Shown here: positions 11,353 to 22,952 of the stretch, piece after piece
How the letters are laid out: each line of letters begins with the position of its first letter
Numbering within the stretch: position 1 is the first letter of the stretch
Source of the DNA: Anoplolepis gracilipes
Taxonomy: Eukaryota; Arthropoda; Insecta; Hymenoptera; Formicidae
Direction: 5' to 3'
DNA length: 64,000 nucleotides
Assembly: GCF_047496725.1 (NCBI RefSeq)
Contig: NC_132972.1
Location: 2,472,001 to 2,536,000, forward strand
Made by a program: the position numbers and the translations under genes
The notes under the pieces: model-generated
Databases searched by the model: none
Seen by the model: the letters and a program-made list of their open reading frames with translations, nothing else
What the model was told of the DNA's origin: nothing

Positions 11353-14300
11353 TCATTCTGCTAAAGACTGCGATTTCGGCTGCAAGAATGTCATATATGT
11401 ATATATACATACATTAATATAATATATATTAATGTAATAACAAATTTTTTGATATGTTACTGCTCCTTACCAATATATATATATGACTCGGCAACGAACG
11501 TTCAACTACCTCTGATAGTCGTCCTTTACTCACTTTGTGTTCTTCGTCTGTACATTATCGTGTAAGCGCGATATATAAAATAAATGCAAATGTATCAAGT
11601 TCAAGATACAATGGAAATGTCCTTAAATCGCTTTTGATACATAATAAATGTGATTACCTGTAGGTACAGTCAGTGATAATGTTGGAAGAGCAACAAAACC
11701 AGCGACTAACGGTCGTAAGACCCAATCCACTTTTCGAACATTTTTAGGCGATATGTAAATATTAATCTAAGAACAAAATAGATAAGATAAAATTATTGTG
11801 TATATTAACTACAAATGTATATATTAACTATAAACATGAATAGTGTACCTGTTTTTGTCCAGCAAACATGAAAGCGTCGCTGCCTTCCATAGCCAAGCGC
11901 AAAGTGATGAGGTAATCGGAATGATTTTTTATAAAATACGAAATACAAAACGGCGTGCGAACCCATCCATGAGCTGGCATTTTGGCTTCCAATCCGATAA
12001 CCGCATTTTCGACCCATAAAGGAGCTAAAGTTACGCTACTACTAGTTTCCAGCGCGGTCTCGTCGTTCGCTCTGCGAAAATAAATTTACAGATATATCTC
12101 AATGTCATAAAAATCTTTACCAGTCATTTTTACCTTTTCCATTTAATAGTATATATTCCAATACTAATAGGCTGTTCGCCACCTGTTTTTGGAATCAAGC
12201 AATAGGTGTCGGTTCCAGTTTCACCATCGCAGAGTTTGACATCTGCTAAAATAGACTTTTGATTGTTGAGATTGCTCTCTGTTTGAATAGAATCCGCCTA
12301 ATTTCGAACATAAATTCAATATTATATTTAAATCTTCCCAACACAGTTGATTTCATAAATAATTGAATTAAATACATATATTCTGTTGACTCTTACCAAT
12401 TCTATAGATGTGCTTAGAATGTTTATGAGCCATGGGGAAACACAAGTAATATGAGGCATAATAATAAAGGGTTCGTTAACAAATCCTTTTGTTAATGGTT
12501 CAAATAACGTAGTGTAAAATTGTGTCGCAACTTCAAATGGCTTCTTAACTGCCAATGAATACATTAATTCTTTACTTCCCTTAATTTGTTCAGGTCTACA
12601 GTAGTCTGCCTGTATTACATAATTATAATAAATAATAATAGCACAATATATTATGTCACATATACATACATACACATATAATTAACTAATGTGTTAATTT
12701 ATAAAAAAAATAATGCATCTGCACCTTTATTATGATATTTCTATCGCCTACTTTGTGCGCTCTAATGTATACAATATGTTTGATTGATGAATCTCTTGCC
12801 ATATCATCAACGAAAATTGATACTTTTGACTCCTTATTAAGCATGTTTATGCTTAATTCAGCTGAAATATATATTTTAGAATAGCTTAATTTATAGAAAA
12901 AGAATATCAAGCTTTAAATTGTTAATTTATCAAAGTAAAATATCATAAGATTGTGAAAACATACTTGATTGCTCATTATTACCCTCTGATACAAGTATTA
13001 CATGTAAATATATTGCGTTGACGTTCTCGTTAGCTGATAAGGATATCGTGATGGGTAACCACTCGCCTAAAAGCGCAGGATTATTCGATTCCGCACTCAG
13101 ATTTAAGCTCGATTCTTCCTGCTTGATTTCCGCATGAATTAACGGTCTTATTGCCTCAAATTCACTCACACTAAAAAAATTAATGGTCAGTTATTATCAA
13201 ATGGCGTTAACAAGATTGTTAAGAATTATTCTTTATAAATATACCGAAGTTGTTGTATTTCAGGATACAAACGATCCAGGAGACTCGTTTCTCTACCCAT
13301 AGCTGAGAATCTCAGTATAATACAACAACGCGCACTATCTCCCATTTGCAACGAGACTGTGTTAATACGAATTTCTGCACCATCATTTTGATGAGGCGCT
13401 TTAAAATTGAAGTCAAACTTTTTCGTTTCTCTCGCTTGAAAAATAAGATTGGATTTTTGAGCATCACTAACTTGGATTTCAGTATTGTAACCTGGACCAC
13501 TAACTGTTATCGACACGTTAGAAAATTCAATGATACCGCGATAAGAATTTCTGTAATGATAGAGATAAACATTTTTTACACGCCTTATAATTTTTCGAAA
13601 AATATATTTTTTAAATGTAGACAGAGATAAAATGCCTATATTACCTAATTATAACTTCGACCGTGATCATTGTATTCACTGCATACGTTTGCTGCAAGAA
13701 TCGCGCTTTAACATCGACAAATGATGTCATATTATTGTCGTCGATTGTAAAAATATTTGGCTCCGAGCGACTTAGTTCTGACATCCATTTTTCCATTGCA
13801 AGATGCTTAATGTCATCTGGCAAGTCTGGTTCTGGATTCGGTGGTTTTTTCTGTCATCAAATATAAAATTATTATTTTATAATATATAAATGTTACATAA
13901 GTCTGATAATATACAATGATAAATGCTTATCAAATATTAACCTGTAGTATATTCATAATATTATTGTAAATAACAGCTTGCTGTTCTTTTGAGAATGTAG
14001 TTGAAGGTCCTAAAGCTTCGAGAACCAGAGTGAGATAATCTTGAATACTGGTCGATAGATATGCGGCTCGCAGCGCATTCTTCAAGATATCTGTGAGTAA
14101 GACCGGCCATCGTTCTCCGTGATATTCCCACAACATGTGCATCAATAATCTGACCAATTAAATGTTACGATTTTCATGTTAACGCACAAAAAAAAATAGT
14201 CTAGAGGAAACAATATCAGGATCAGAATAGCTTAGTCGTCTAATGACTAAGTTTTACTTGAAACTATTATCACATAAAGAAAAGATTAATTTTAACTTAC

Positions 14301-16426
14301 GTAAGAACCTTGCCATAATCCCGAGCATTGAAATACTCCTCTGCCATTTGCACGACTACAAACAAGAATATTTTATGAGTATACAAGTAATTACTTTTAT
14401 TTAAACTTTTAAAAACGTACCCAATAATCGGCGCATTCTTGGACAACGATACACCTTGAATTGCGATATTGCGTTTCCTAATAACCCAATAATTATCATC
14501 TGAAAAAAGTAATAATTTTTGCTATTTATTTATTATACGCTATGAGCTAAAAACACTGATATATTTATCTTACAGAATGATTAACTGTAGTTTTCTCTCT
14601 ATATTGTAAAGCCTGAATTCCGATAACTTCTCTAGCTGTGTCTGCAGGTTCCGCACTTAGTTTTCCTGGTCGCCATGGCCGCTGCCCATAAAACTCAAGT
14701 TTCTCTTCGCCTAATAATGGATCTGGATCTGGATAGCTATTTACTTCCTAAAATAATATCAAATATTTATAAATATTAAAATTTGAATATAACATACAAA
14801 TAAAAAAACTGTTATGTATTTATCAGAAAAACTATTCCTACTTGGCAGAGTTCTTTACACGCAGATTGTCGTAGACTTGCATGATTGGCAGCTAGTTGGA
14901 AATAATACCCTGGATGTTGCGTTTGAACAGCAGGTAACCCTTGACGAATGGCTTCGTCAAATAATTCAGCAAATGTAGAAAACTGGCTACTCATCCAAGC
15001 ATGATGTTCAAACATAAGTTCTTTTGGACCAGTTTTTAGCTTAAATCTGATAATAAATAATAGTTAATCACACATTTCCGAGATTCTTACCAACCAACTC
15101 AATAAATATTAATACCTTTCTGTATGAAGTCTAAACTGAGAAATAGCATCTTTCGGAAGATTTAAGCTAAACATTATTCTGCATAATTTATAATTTATGA
15201 AACCAGCGATGGTTTTTATCTCTACTGCATTTGCATCTGTCATTCTTGTTTCTAATAAATTGTGATAAGCTTGCATATAATGCCTACAAAATATGAATGT
15301 ATATGTATACATCTTACAATATATGTATATCTAAAAGCTCTTTAAATTTTTAATCTTACTTTTGAGCAAGATGCAGTTCCTGTTTGAGTTCATTCAAGAA
15401 TGCCATTTTGAATTGATGACGAACAAACAAATACTGATGAACATTTTTAGTAAGTTGATCACGATGACTTTTAACATTCCGACATTCGTGATAATAAAAA
15501 TTTTGTGCCAAATCATAGAACGCTGTCTCTAATCTATATTATAAGTAAAAAAAAAACATATGTATATTACAATGCATGTTTTAAAAGGCAACAAATGAAG
15601 GAATAAAATAATAAAAGAATAAAAAGCACTATTAAAAACCTAGATATATATCCCAATAAATGATCGGCATGTGGTAGAATATACAAAAACTTTGCAGTTA
15701 AATCGCAAGCTCCGCATAATGCTGTTGCACGTTCAGTTGCAACCACATCCTCAGCACCAGGAAGTGGTTGAAGAGCACGCTGTATCAATACTACAGCTAT
15801 CTTTGTACTTCTTCCATCAAGGGCAGCTCTAAGAGAAATATTATAATTATTAAAAAAAATTTAATACTATATCAATAAACACAACAATTAAATTGATTTG
15901 ATTATTATACTTTGAATAAATTATATAAATAATTACCTTAAAGATTGTACTCTAGAGGCACATTCCATCTTTTTTTCATTCCACAAAGGATCATTCCAAT
16001 CCAAATCATAGAATACAACAACTACAGAAGGAATATCATTGAGATATTTGTTCATCCAATTCCTTTTTAAGATTCCTTTAGGTATGTACCATTCATATGA
16101 ACTACGCTATAGTATATAAAATAATATATAGTATAAATACAAAAATAATAGCTATGTCAAATAAACACTTTCCAATATTTAAGAGATATTCTTTCACAAA
16201 CTTATTGCAATAATCTGCTATCAAACACATGTAATACCTTTGGTTTAACAGTAGGAAATTCATGTGATAAACTGAGTAGTTTAAACTGAACAGCTGCACA
16301 ATCCGGTCTACGATTATTGCTAAATGCATCCCAAATAGAACGGTGTACTGGATTTGTAATGTCTAATCCAGTCAAACCTATCAGAGCTAAAGGCTTAGCT
16401 GTCAATTCCGTTGGCAGTTCAAACAT
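11353..16426 (-). CDS. TRAPPC11: Trafficking protein particle complex subunit 11 (foie gras/gryzun family)
   Basis: A subunit of the TRAPPIII tethering complex that acts in ER-to-Golgi traffic and autophagy. Twenty coding exons (minus strand): 16426-16238, 16106-15937, 15828-15640, 15533-15360, 15283-15116, 15046-14842, 14747-14574, 14499-14421, 14355-14301, 14149-13942, 13850-13645, 13550-13245, 13170-12965, 12861-12725, 12609-12397, 12297-12134, 12071-11849, 11766-11658, 11547-11471, 11379-11353. All phases close and give about 1092 aa; the human protein is about 1130. The N-terminus MFELPTELTAKPLALIGLTG, the VHRSIWDAF and RRSSYEWYIPKG-type blocks, and the foie gras domain from about residue 240 (AVEIKTIAGFINYKLCR, FEHHAWMSSQF) identify the family. 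The C-terminal half carries the beta-rich gryzun region and ends LPSHIYILPKSQSLAE. The last 9-codon exon is the least certain. If the donor at 11471 is not used, the frame reads on to a different tail. Confidence 0.93.
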
Positions 16427-16439
16427 TATAAAGCCTTCA

Positions 16440-16860
16440 CTAAAAAGATAAATAACAATCAAGTATGCAAAAAATAACTTACAAGTTTATTTTTTCACGT
16501 AAAGCCTGTCAAATGCATTGTATATATAAGATATAAGAAAATATTTGTATCGCAAATAATTTTTTGTTATATCTTTGTAGATTTTTTTTCTTTTAATATT
16601 TTAATTTAATATATTATCTTTATTTTAATGTTAAATATCATCTTTCATGATTCTTTTGCAAATAATACCTGAATCTGTTTTCGTATAAACTACATAGAAT
16701 ATGTCGTTAAAGAGTGAATTGCTTTATAATTAAACGCTGTTAATCAATGTTTATCAATATATATCATTCGCGGACTTTGACAGTTAAATTATAAATTATC
16801 GTCAGCAAGAGGTCGAGCAGCTGTCAGGTTTGGTCAGGTTAGGTTAGGTTTGGATACAGG
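16440..16860 (-). promoter_or_regulatory. TRAPPC11 5' untranslated exon and promoter region
   Basis: An acceptor (tttttag) directly precedes the untranslated leader of the TRAPPC11 start exon at 16439. A matching donor (CAG|gtatta) lies at 16669, which suggests a 5' exon running up toward 16850. A short run of AGGTTAGGTTAGG-type repeats lies at about 16830-16855. Confidence 0.35.
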
Positions 16861-17126
16861 AAGCATGTCCGAACGCGCAGTCGCATTAGAACACATGTAA
16901 GGGTTGATTTCGATTTTTGAATTTTAATTTTCTCGATAATCGAAATTTTTGATAAATATCACACTTGTAATATACAATTAAAATTAATTATTCAATACAT
17001 TAATTTAACACCATCATCACATATACATACATAGTTTCGGATGTATTATAAATGTAATAATACGATTCGTGATATAAGTAATATAAACATATTGGTTCTT
17101 TTTCATTCTAATACATAATTATATAA
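16861..17126. other. Intergenic spacer between the GPCR and TRAPPC11
   Basis: A short AT-rich spacer between the stop codon of the upstream minus-strand GPCR and the TRAPPC11 promoter. No additional gene is seen. Confidence 0.5.
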
Positions 17127-19901
17127 TTATGTACTAACGTCACCCTCTAACATAAAAGTGGTAGCGTCTGACGATTGTAAGCCTTCTTCCTCCGTTTTAG
17201 TTCCTTCTTTAGTCGGGGACTCGGGAGAATTTAATTTAGTATGTTCTGGTGTTAATCGAACGGTAGTGCCGTGTCGACTGTAGTCTTCGATCTCCCCTAT
17301 CGGTTGATCAACATCTTGTTCCCTTCTTTCATTACATTTTCCCTGTTTTTTTTTCGAAAAAAATTAAAAATTAAATTAAATTATATTATGTTTGCTTAAA
17401 TTATATCCATTATCACAGGAAAAATTTAAATATAAAAGCTACGATAAAATAATGCCAGAAAATCAATCCATCAATTATCAAATTTTTATGATCAAAAAAT
17501 ACCAAAATTATGATGTATGATTTATTTGACATAATCTCGAAATACTCTTTTAATAGCATTATTTTAATGCGTTATTTCCCAATAAGCGCTAGATATTCCT
17601 AAAATATTCCATTCCTATTCTAAAAATTGTCTATAGCTTGAAATAGTAGAGAAATGTTCATAGAACGTTCAAATAATTGTGAAATATTCAGAATATTCTA
17701 TGAACATTACGTGTATGTTTAATAAGAAACATTCAGTGTAAATTTTGATATATGTATGGAACATAAAAAATGAAATAAAATATAGAATAAAACAGTATAC
17801 AAAATGATAAAAAAATCAGAACATTTTGTGCTTATTTGAATATTCTGTACATTCTTTAAATATTCCGGAATGTTGGAATAATCTTGGGATGTTCATTTTG
17901 GATTTTAGGAATATTTTAATAAATATTTCAGGAATATCTAGCGTTTACTGGGTTCATGATTATTAAAAATGTAATTTTTTATTATGATTTTGGAACGAAA
18001 GTTATTATTTCGCAGTTAATTCAAACTGAATGTGAAAATGAGAGCTTACTTGTAGAAATCGCAATAGTTCTCTTCGAAATTCTGTGCTGCAAATGAGATA
18101 TATAAGGATATAAACAGCATAGTTGCTGAGTTCGACGATCGCTGAACACACTCGATAAGTTTGATAATCAAAATCGAACGGGTGACGATTGGTATATATC
18201 ATCGGCGTGAGAGCTGACGGAATTGTCGTGCCAAAGAAACACAAAATCATTGTTGTCGTCAGTATCACCAAATGTTGTTCCTCTCTGCGAAAAAGAACGA
18301 TTTTATGTATTATGAGATTATTAGGGATTATTTAATATAAAAAAAAAAAAATATTTTTAGAAAATTGTTACGTACTTATATCCTCGATTGCGAGACAATA
18401 ACGACGTGTCAGGTGCGTGATTAGCACGAAACTTATCCACGGCAGCGTGGAATTTGCGCGTTTGTCGGTTTTGCACGTTTAACTGTAGAAACCTTTTAAT
18501 GACCAAACTATTCAATACGATAAACAGAATCGACGGGCAAATTCGCACTATAATTTCCATCGCCCAAATATACACTTTCCATATCTCACTGTGCGTGACC
18601 AATACATTTTCGCGTAACGTGAAAGAGGATCCATTATTAGATCCATCTTGCTCTGCATTAACACTTCTCATAACTGATAACGGACTACTTATCTGTCAAC
18701 GAAATAAAAAAAAAATATAAATATATATATATTGTAATTTTATTATATCAAATTTTTTTCTTAATCTAGTTTTTCTTTTCATACCACGAAACCGGCGATA
18801 AACGAAGACAATATGAAGGAGTTGATGTTCTTGCGCGTGTTTCCGGTGCGAATGCGTGCCGGAAAGAATACAAAAATGTATCGATCCACAATTAAACAGA
18901 CCATGATGAAAACACTGGCAGCCGAAAAAGCATTTAGAATAACGAGCTCAAGATGAGCATGGTAAAAAGCTGACAGATAATTGTTATTCATGCCGTAGCT
19001 CAATCTTAGCGCTGAAATATAAAATGTATCATATCATTATAAGGTCAATGTTTATTATTAAATTGAGAGAAAAACTGTTCTTGCTCAAACGAACATCGAA
19101 TTAATACGCACACATTATTGTAAACGTTGTCAATTACAATTAATTGCAATCAAATAATAATCTTAATTATTTTACATCAGTCGTCATAATTGGTCGTCTT
19201 AATTAATAATTTATTCAATTAATTTGACATTTATTTGGGCGTGCGCAATCGCCGGTTGCAGTTCGTTCGAGCAGCATCTTTCTCAATATGCGTTGCAAAA
19301 TCAAACTGTACAAACTGATCATTATCCAAGATAGTGTAACACCGATGTGAGCCAGAGCGAGTCCGCTGAGATACAGGTATGCGATTCCGCGAAACACCGG
19401 GGCGGATAACACGATAAGGATTACCACATTACCGAAAACACCAATGGCCAATATAATTGGAACTATAATACCGTAAGAAGTCCATATTAAGGACGTTGCA
19501 CGGTTTCGTATAACGTCGTCTTCGACGGCCACATCTCCGATGGTAGAATTGTTGTCCTCGCAACACAACTGCGTACTGGAAAGACATAAATAATGACTTA
19601 TTCATTAAGATGATTACTTCATGAAGATTTGCATATAAAAGTTATAAAAGAAAGAACCGATATCTATGAAAGTTATTATTAAAGATAAAATATCACGTAA
19701 AGACGTTTTGAAATTATTTTATTTTATAATAAATTGTCTTCCAACATTTATTTAATTCTATTATTAATTAAATGCAACACATGTATACACACACACGTAA
19801 TATGTTACTAATAAAATAATTAATCAGTTAAATTAATGAAAGATTAATTTTGTTAATAACATCTTAATATATACGAACCCATTAATCACTCCTGTCAACA
19901 T
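17127..19901 (-). CDS. Class A (rhodopsin-like) orphan neuropeptide-type GPCR, divergent
   Basis: Modelled exons (minus strand): 19901-19879, 19575-19307, 19011-18785, 18692-18376, 18284-18050, 17342-17127. The product is about 428 aa. TM1 contains GN (N57). TM2 is GIAYLYLSGLALAHIGVTLS. TM3 ends VDRY (R141) after AFYHAHLELVILNAF. TM5 is in the exon at 18692. TM6 contains TTTMILCFFGTTIP and TM7 contains SNYAVYILIY, followed by CSTEFRREL (helix 8). The YHAHLE...DRY block resembles the insect receptors annotated as probable GPCR B0563.6/FMRFamide-receptor-like. The tail is acidic and Ser/Thr-rich. The first 23-nt exon and the donor at 19307 are weak consensus sites chosen because they keep phase. 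The middle exons are strong. The ligand is unknown. Confidence 0.8.
17578..17952. mobile_element. MITE in the last intron of the GPCR gene
   Basis: The terminal inverted repeats are CCCAATAAGCGCTAGATATT at the left and the reverse complement of CCCAGTAAACGCTAGATATT at the right. They continue for about 30 bp with a few mismatches. The interior repeats AATATTC motifs on both strands. The element is about 375 bp, has no coding capacity, and lies wholly inside the intron 17343-18049. Confidence 0.75.
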
Positions 19902-21045
19902 TGTAAATTTTAATGATTATTAATTAATGTCTTCGTTAAAGAGAACCTTGTATAATTGATTAAGTAATTTAAAAGTTATTTTTTTCTTCGATGTGTTTCA
20001 CGTGCTCTTCTCACATGCACATTGTCGCCTCTTTCTCTTTCCTTAGCCAACGGCAAAACTTTCAATAAAGACATGATAGATTCTAACAGATTTACCTGCG
20101 ACATATTCACCTCATGGATCTTGAGAAAAATAGACACTGCGCAAACTCCGTCGAGGTGTGTATGGGGTTTATTTAAACACGCAGTAGACGATAGACTTAA
20201 ACCCTTTATTAAATCAGGTCGAACTGCTTGAACAAATAAGGGATCTATAATTAATTATTATCATGGATAAATACTTTTCGCGGAGATATTATATACATTA
20301 TGTAATAAAGAAAAATTAAATTATTTATAATCACAAAAGATTGTGTATATTAATCAGATAAAAGTGAGACATACAGAAAATTTCTTAACAATAAAATATG
20401 TGTTATTGTATACTCTTTTTTTAATTGTGATAACTGTGATAATATTATTAAAAAAGTTGTCACTGTTTTTCAATAACTTTTATTATTATTTTTATACTCT
20501 TTTTCATTTAAAAAAATGTTACAAATTTATAACTACTCTGATTATAATCTTATTGTAATTAATAATTATTATGAATTTATATTTATACAGAAGGTGTGTA
20601 CATTAGTATAATTTGTGGCGTGAATAAAATTGGACCAAGAAAGTTTGAGTCTGTCTGCTTTCTCTATTTTCTTAAAAAAGCGATGTAGATTGATTGAGAT
20701 ATATATATATATGTCTTATATCACATTTAAAAGTGGAGATACGATATATAAATTAAAAAAATAAACTGATCTATTCTAGTTGGAAAGTTCTCTATTATCA
20801 TTGTACGCATGCATGAAGAACTATAGAATGGAGTACCTTTTGATTTATATGGTAATTATCTTTTTTATTTATCAATTTATTAGAAGATATTATTAGAAAA
20901 TGTTAGTCATCGTCTTTTATTTTATTTAGCATATCGAACATGGTTATTTCTATCGCTATAATTAGAAGAAAGTATAACGCAGTCCTTACTGTTCTTACAG
21001 ATCTATCGATGAATGTTTAGTTGAATTGAAATGATCGAAACGATT
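19902..21045. other. AT-rich region upstream of the GPCR, no coding sequence recognised
   Basis: It would contain the GPCR promoter if the modelled start at 19901 is right. A 69-codon open frame at about 20.0-20.2 kb has no homology that I recognise. The rest is AT-rich. Confidence 0.4.
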
Positions 21046-21433
21046 CACTCAAAAAAATATTTTGCTAATGTAAATTTCTAGATGTCACAATTAAAATTTA
21101 TTACTACTTTTTGTATCTGCTAGAAGACTGTTTGTCACATATAAAATTTATATCAGCAATATTTATCTAGCAATACCTCTAGAAAATTTAGATCCCATTG
21201 CCAAATATTAATCACAAATATAATTGTCTTTAACAAAATAGACACCATAGAAAAATTTTCAGTCTAAATTACACTAATAGTACAGATATAAATTCCGTCT
21301 CTGTCATTTAAATTGATTAAATACAAAACGTATACGGTATCACAGTACATATTTGCTAATCATCTATTTACCTCGGTTAATTTTTCGCACCCAGAACATT
21401 TTTACTATAATTGCAAGACTATTTTCTTGAGTA
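21046..21433 (-). mobile_element. CACTC-ended MITE family, copy 1 (reverse orientation)
   Basis: It starts CACTCAAAAAAATATTTTGC and ends CTTGAGTA, the reverse complement of the family ends. The full interior matches copies 2 and 3 in reverse, including the blocks complementary to AAATGACAGAGACAG and TTTGGCAATGGGAT. The copy is moderately diverged and non-coding. Confidence 0.85.
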
Positions 21434-22203
21434 TTCTAAAATTTTGAAATCACCATTTTTTCATCTTGTGAATCTTCAGATGGAATTAAGTGCTGCACTT
21501 TTCTGCATACATCTGTAAATGATCTTTTCTTATGCGATTTGTAAAACACTTTAAAAATATAAAAAGAAGATGAAAAGAGTCTTTTTACGAAAATACTATG
21601 CAATAGATCGTTTTTCTGTTATCGTGAGAGGACGCTTTTCATCTCTCTCTATTCCACAATGACATTTGCTATTCAACAACTCGTTCCATGCAAGGTATGA
21701 TAATTAAAATATATATTGCATGATACGTTAAGGGTGATACATTCAATTATATATAACACTCTTGGACAAACGAAACATTCTTTGTTGATGATGAAAATCA
21801 GCATCTGAAATTTTACCATCTTCCTTAAATTCTTTGCACTCGAAATATACTAGACCAAATAATGCAATAAAATTAAAGAGTACAGAGTCTTATAATTCCA
21901 AGAAAATCGACTTAAATACATTACAAGCCGTACAACGATAGCTACCATAAGGATTAATCGAGTCCAATCACCTGTTGCGGATCCTATTTATTCCAATGAG
22001 TTTGAGACAAATGTTAAACCGATAAATTTAATAGACAATTTTCCAGAAAAAAATTATACCGCACTACCTATCAGATTTATGAAAACCACGTATTCTTCGT
22101 TTATTCCTATATAAAAAAATGCGGAATATGTACAGCCTTTAAGAGACAATAATAACATCGATAGCAATCCGTGCTCCAAAACAAGAAATATATTAACAAG
22201 AAA
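21434..22203. other. AT-rich intergenic DNA between two MITEs
   Basis: No coding exon, RNA gene or further repeat that I can support. Confidence 0.45.
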
Positions 22204-22626
22204 TAAAGGGTATAATGGCCATACGGAAAAGATGGTCATAGGCTGTAATTTTTTCAATAATTGCTACATGCGCTACAGTGCGCTTTTTTAGTCATTATCA
22301 AAGATAATCGATATTTACAGTAGTTTATGTCCATACATTCTTCGAAATAACGATATTGTGAATCTTATATCACATTTTTACTTTTGACTACCTGCAAAGT
22401 TTTTCATGCGTCCACTAAAAACTGTTATAACGTCGAATAAATGACAGTTAAGCTATCGTAATCGACGTTAGACATATTGCAAAGATATATAAATTGTTAT
22501 ATGACCTATAATTTTTATTTTCGTTTTTACTATTTTTTTATAAATATTATGGCCACCTTTCCGTCACTATGGTCATCTTTTCCTTAAAAGTTGGGTAAGA
22601 TGGCCAATGTTTATGTTGTACTATTT

Positions 22627-22628
<2 letters not shown>

Positions 22629-22680
<52 letters not shown>
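22629..22680. repeat. (TA)n microsatellite inside the MITE
   Basis: An uninterrupted TA run of about 50 bp. Confidence 0.9.
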
Positions 22681-22684
<4 letters not shown>

Positions 22685-22708
22685 AAATTTCTATTAAATA
22701 TTTTCCTT

Positions 22709-22776
22709 TTAACACATCTTGCGGGTGTTTTCCCGTACAAAGCGACTTTAGTCGCTTCCCGCGCAAGATGTGTTAA
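22709..22776. repeat. Nested palindrome within the MITE
   Basis: Outer arms TAACACATCTTGCG and CGCAAGATGTGTTA enclose an inner hairpin AAGCGACTTTAGTCGCTT. It would form an extended stem with an inner stem-loop as single-stranded DNA or RNA. Confidence 0.8.
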
Positions 22777-22952
22777 TCTCGATAATATTACGTAATTTAA
22801 GCTTCAGTGAAGATAATATATACCAAACACTATTAAAAAATAACAAAAATAAAAGTATGTTTTTTGCATTTTAAAAAACTATGGCCATCTTACCCAAGTT
22901 TACCCTATATATTGACAAAAATAAAGCTTTTTCTCCACATGTATGACAGTTA

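Larger units (their letters stand above)
22204..22909. mobile_element. TAGGGTAAAC-ended MITE family, full-length copy
   Basis: The right end, GGCCATCTTACCCAAGTTTA followed by CCCTATA, is inverted relative to the degenerate left end AAAGGGTATAATGGCCATAC. The first 120 bp match a second copy at the right edge of the window. The interior holds a (TA)n tract (22629-22680) and a nested palindrome (22709-22776). No transposase frame is seen. Confidence 0.75.

Noticed and set aside
16825..16860. AGGTTAGGTTAGG motif as telomeric repeat
   Set aside because: Only about two TTAGG units are present. Short runs like this are common near insect promoters and do not indicate a telomere.
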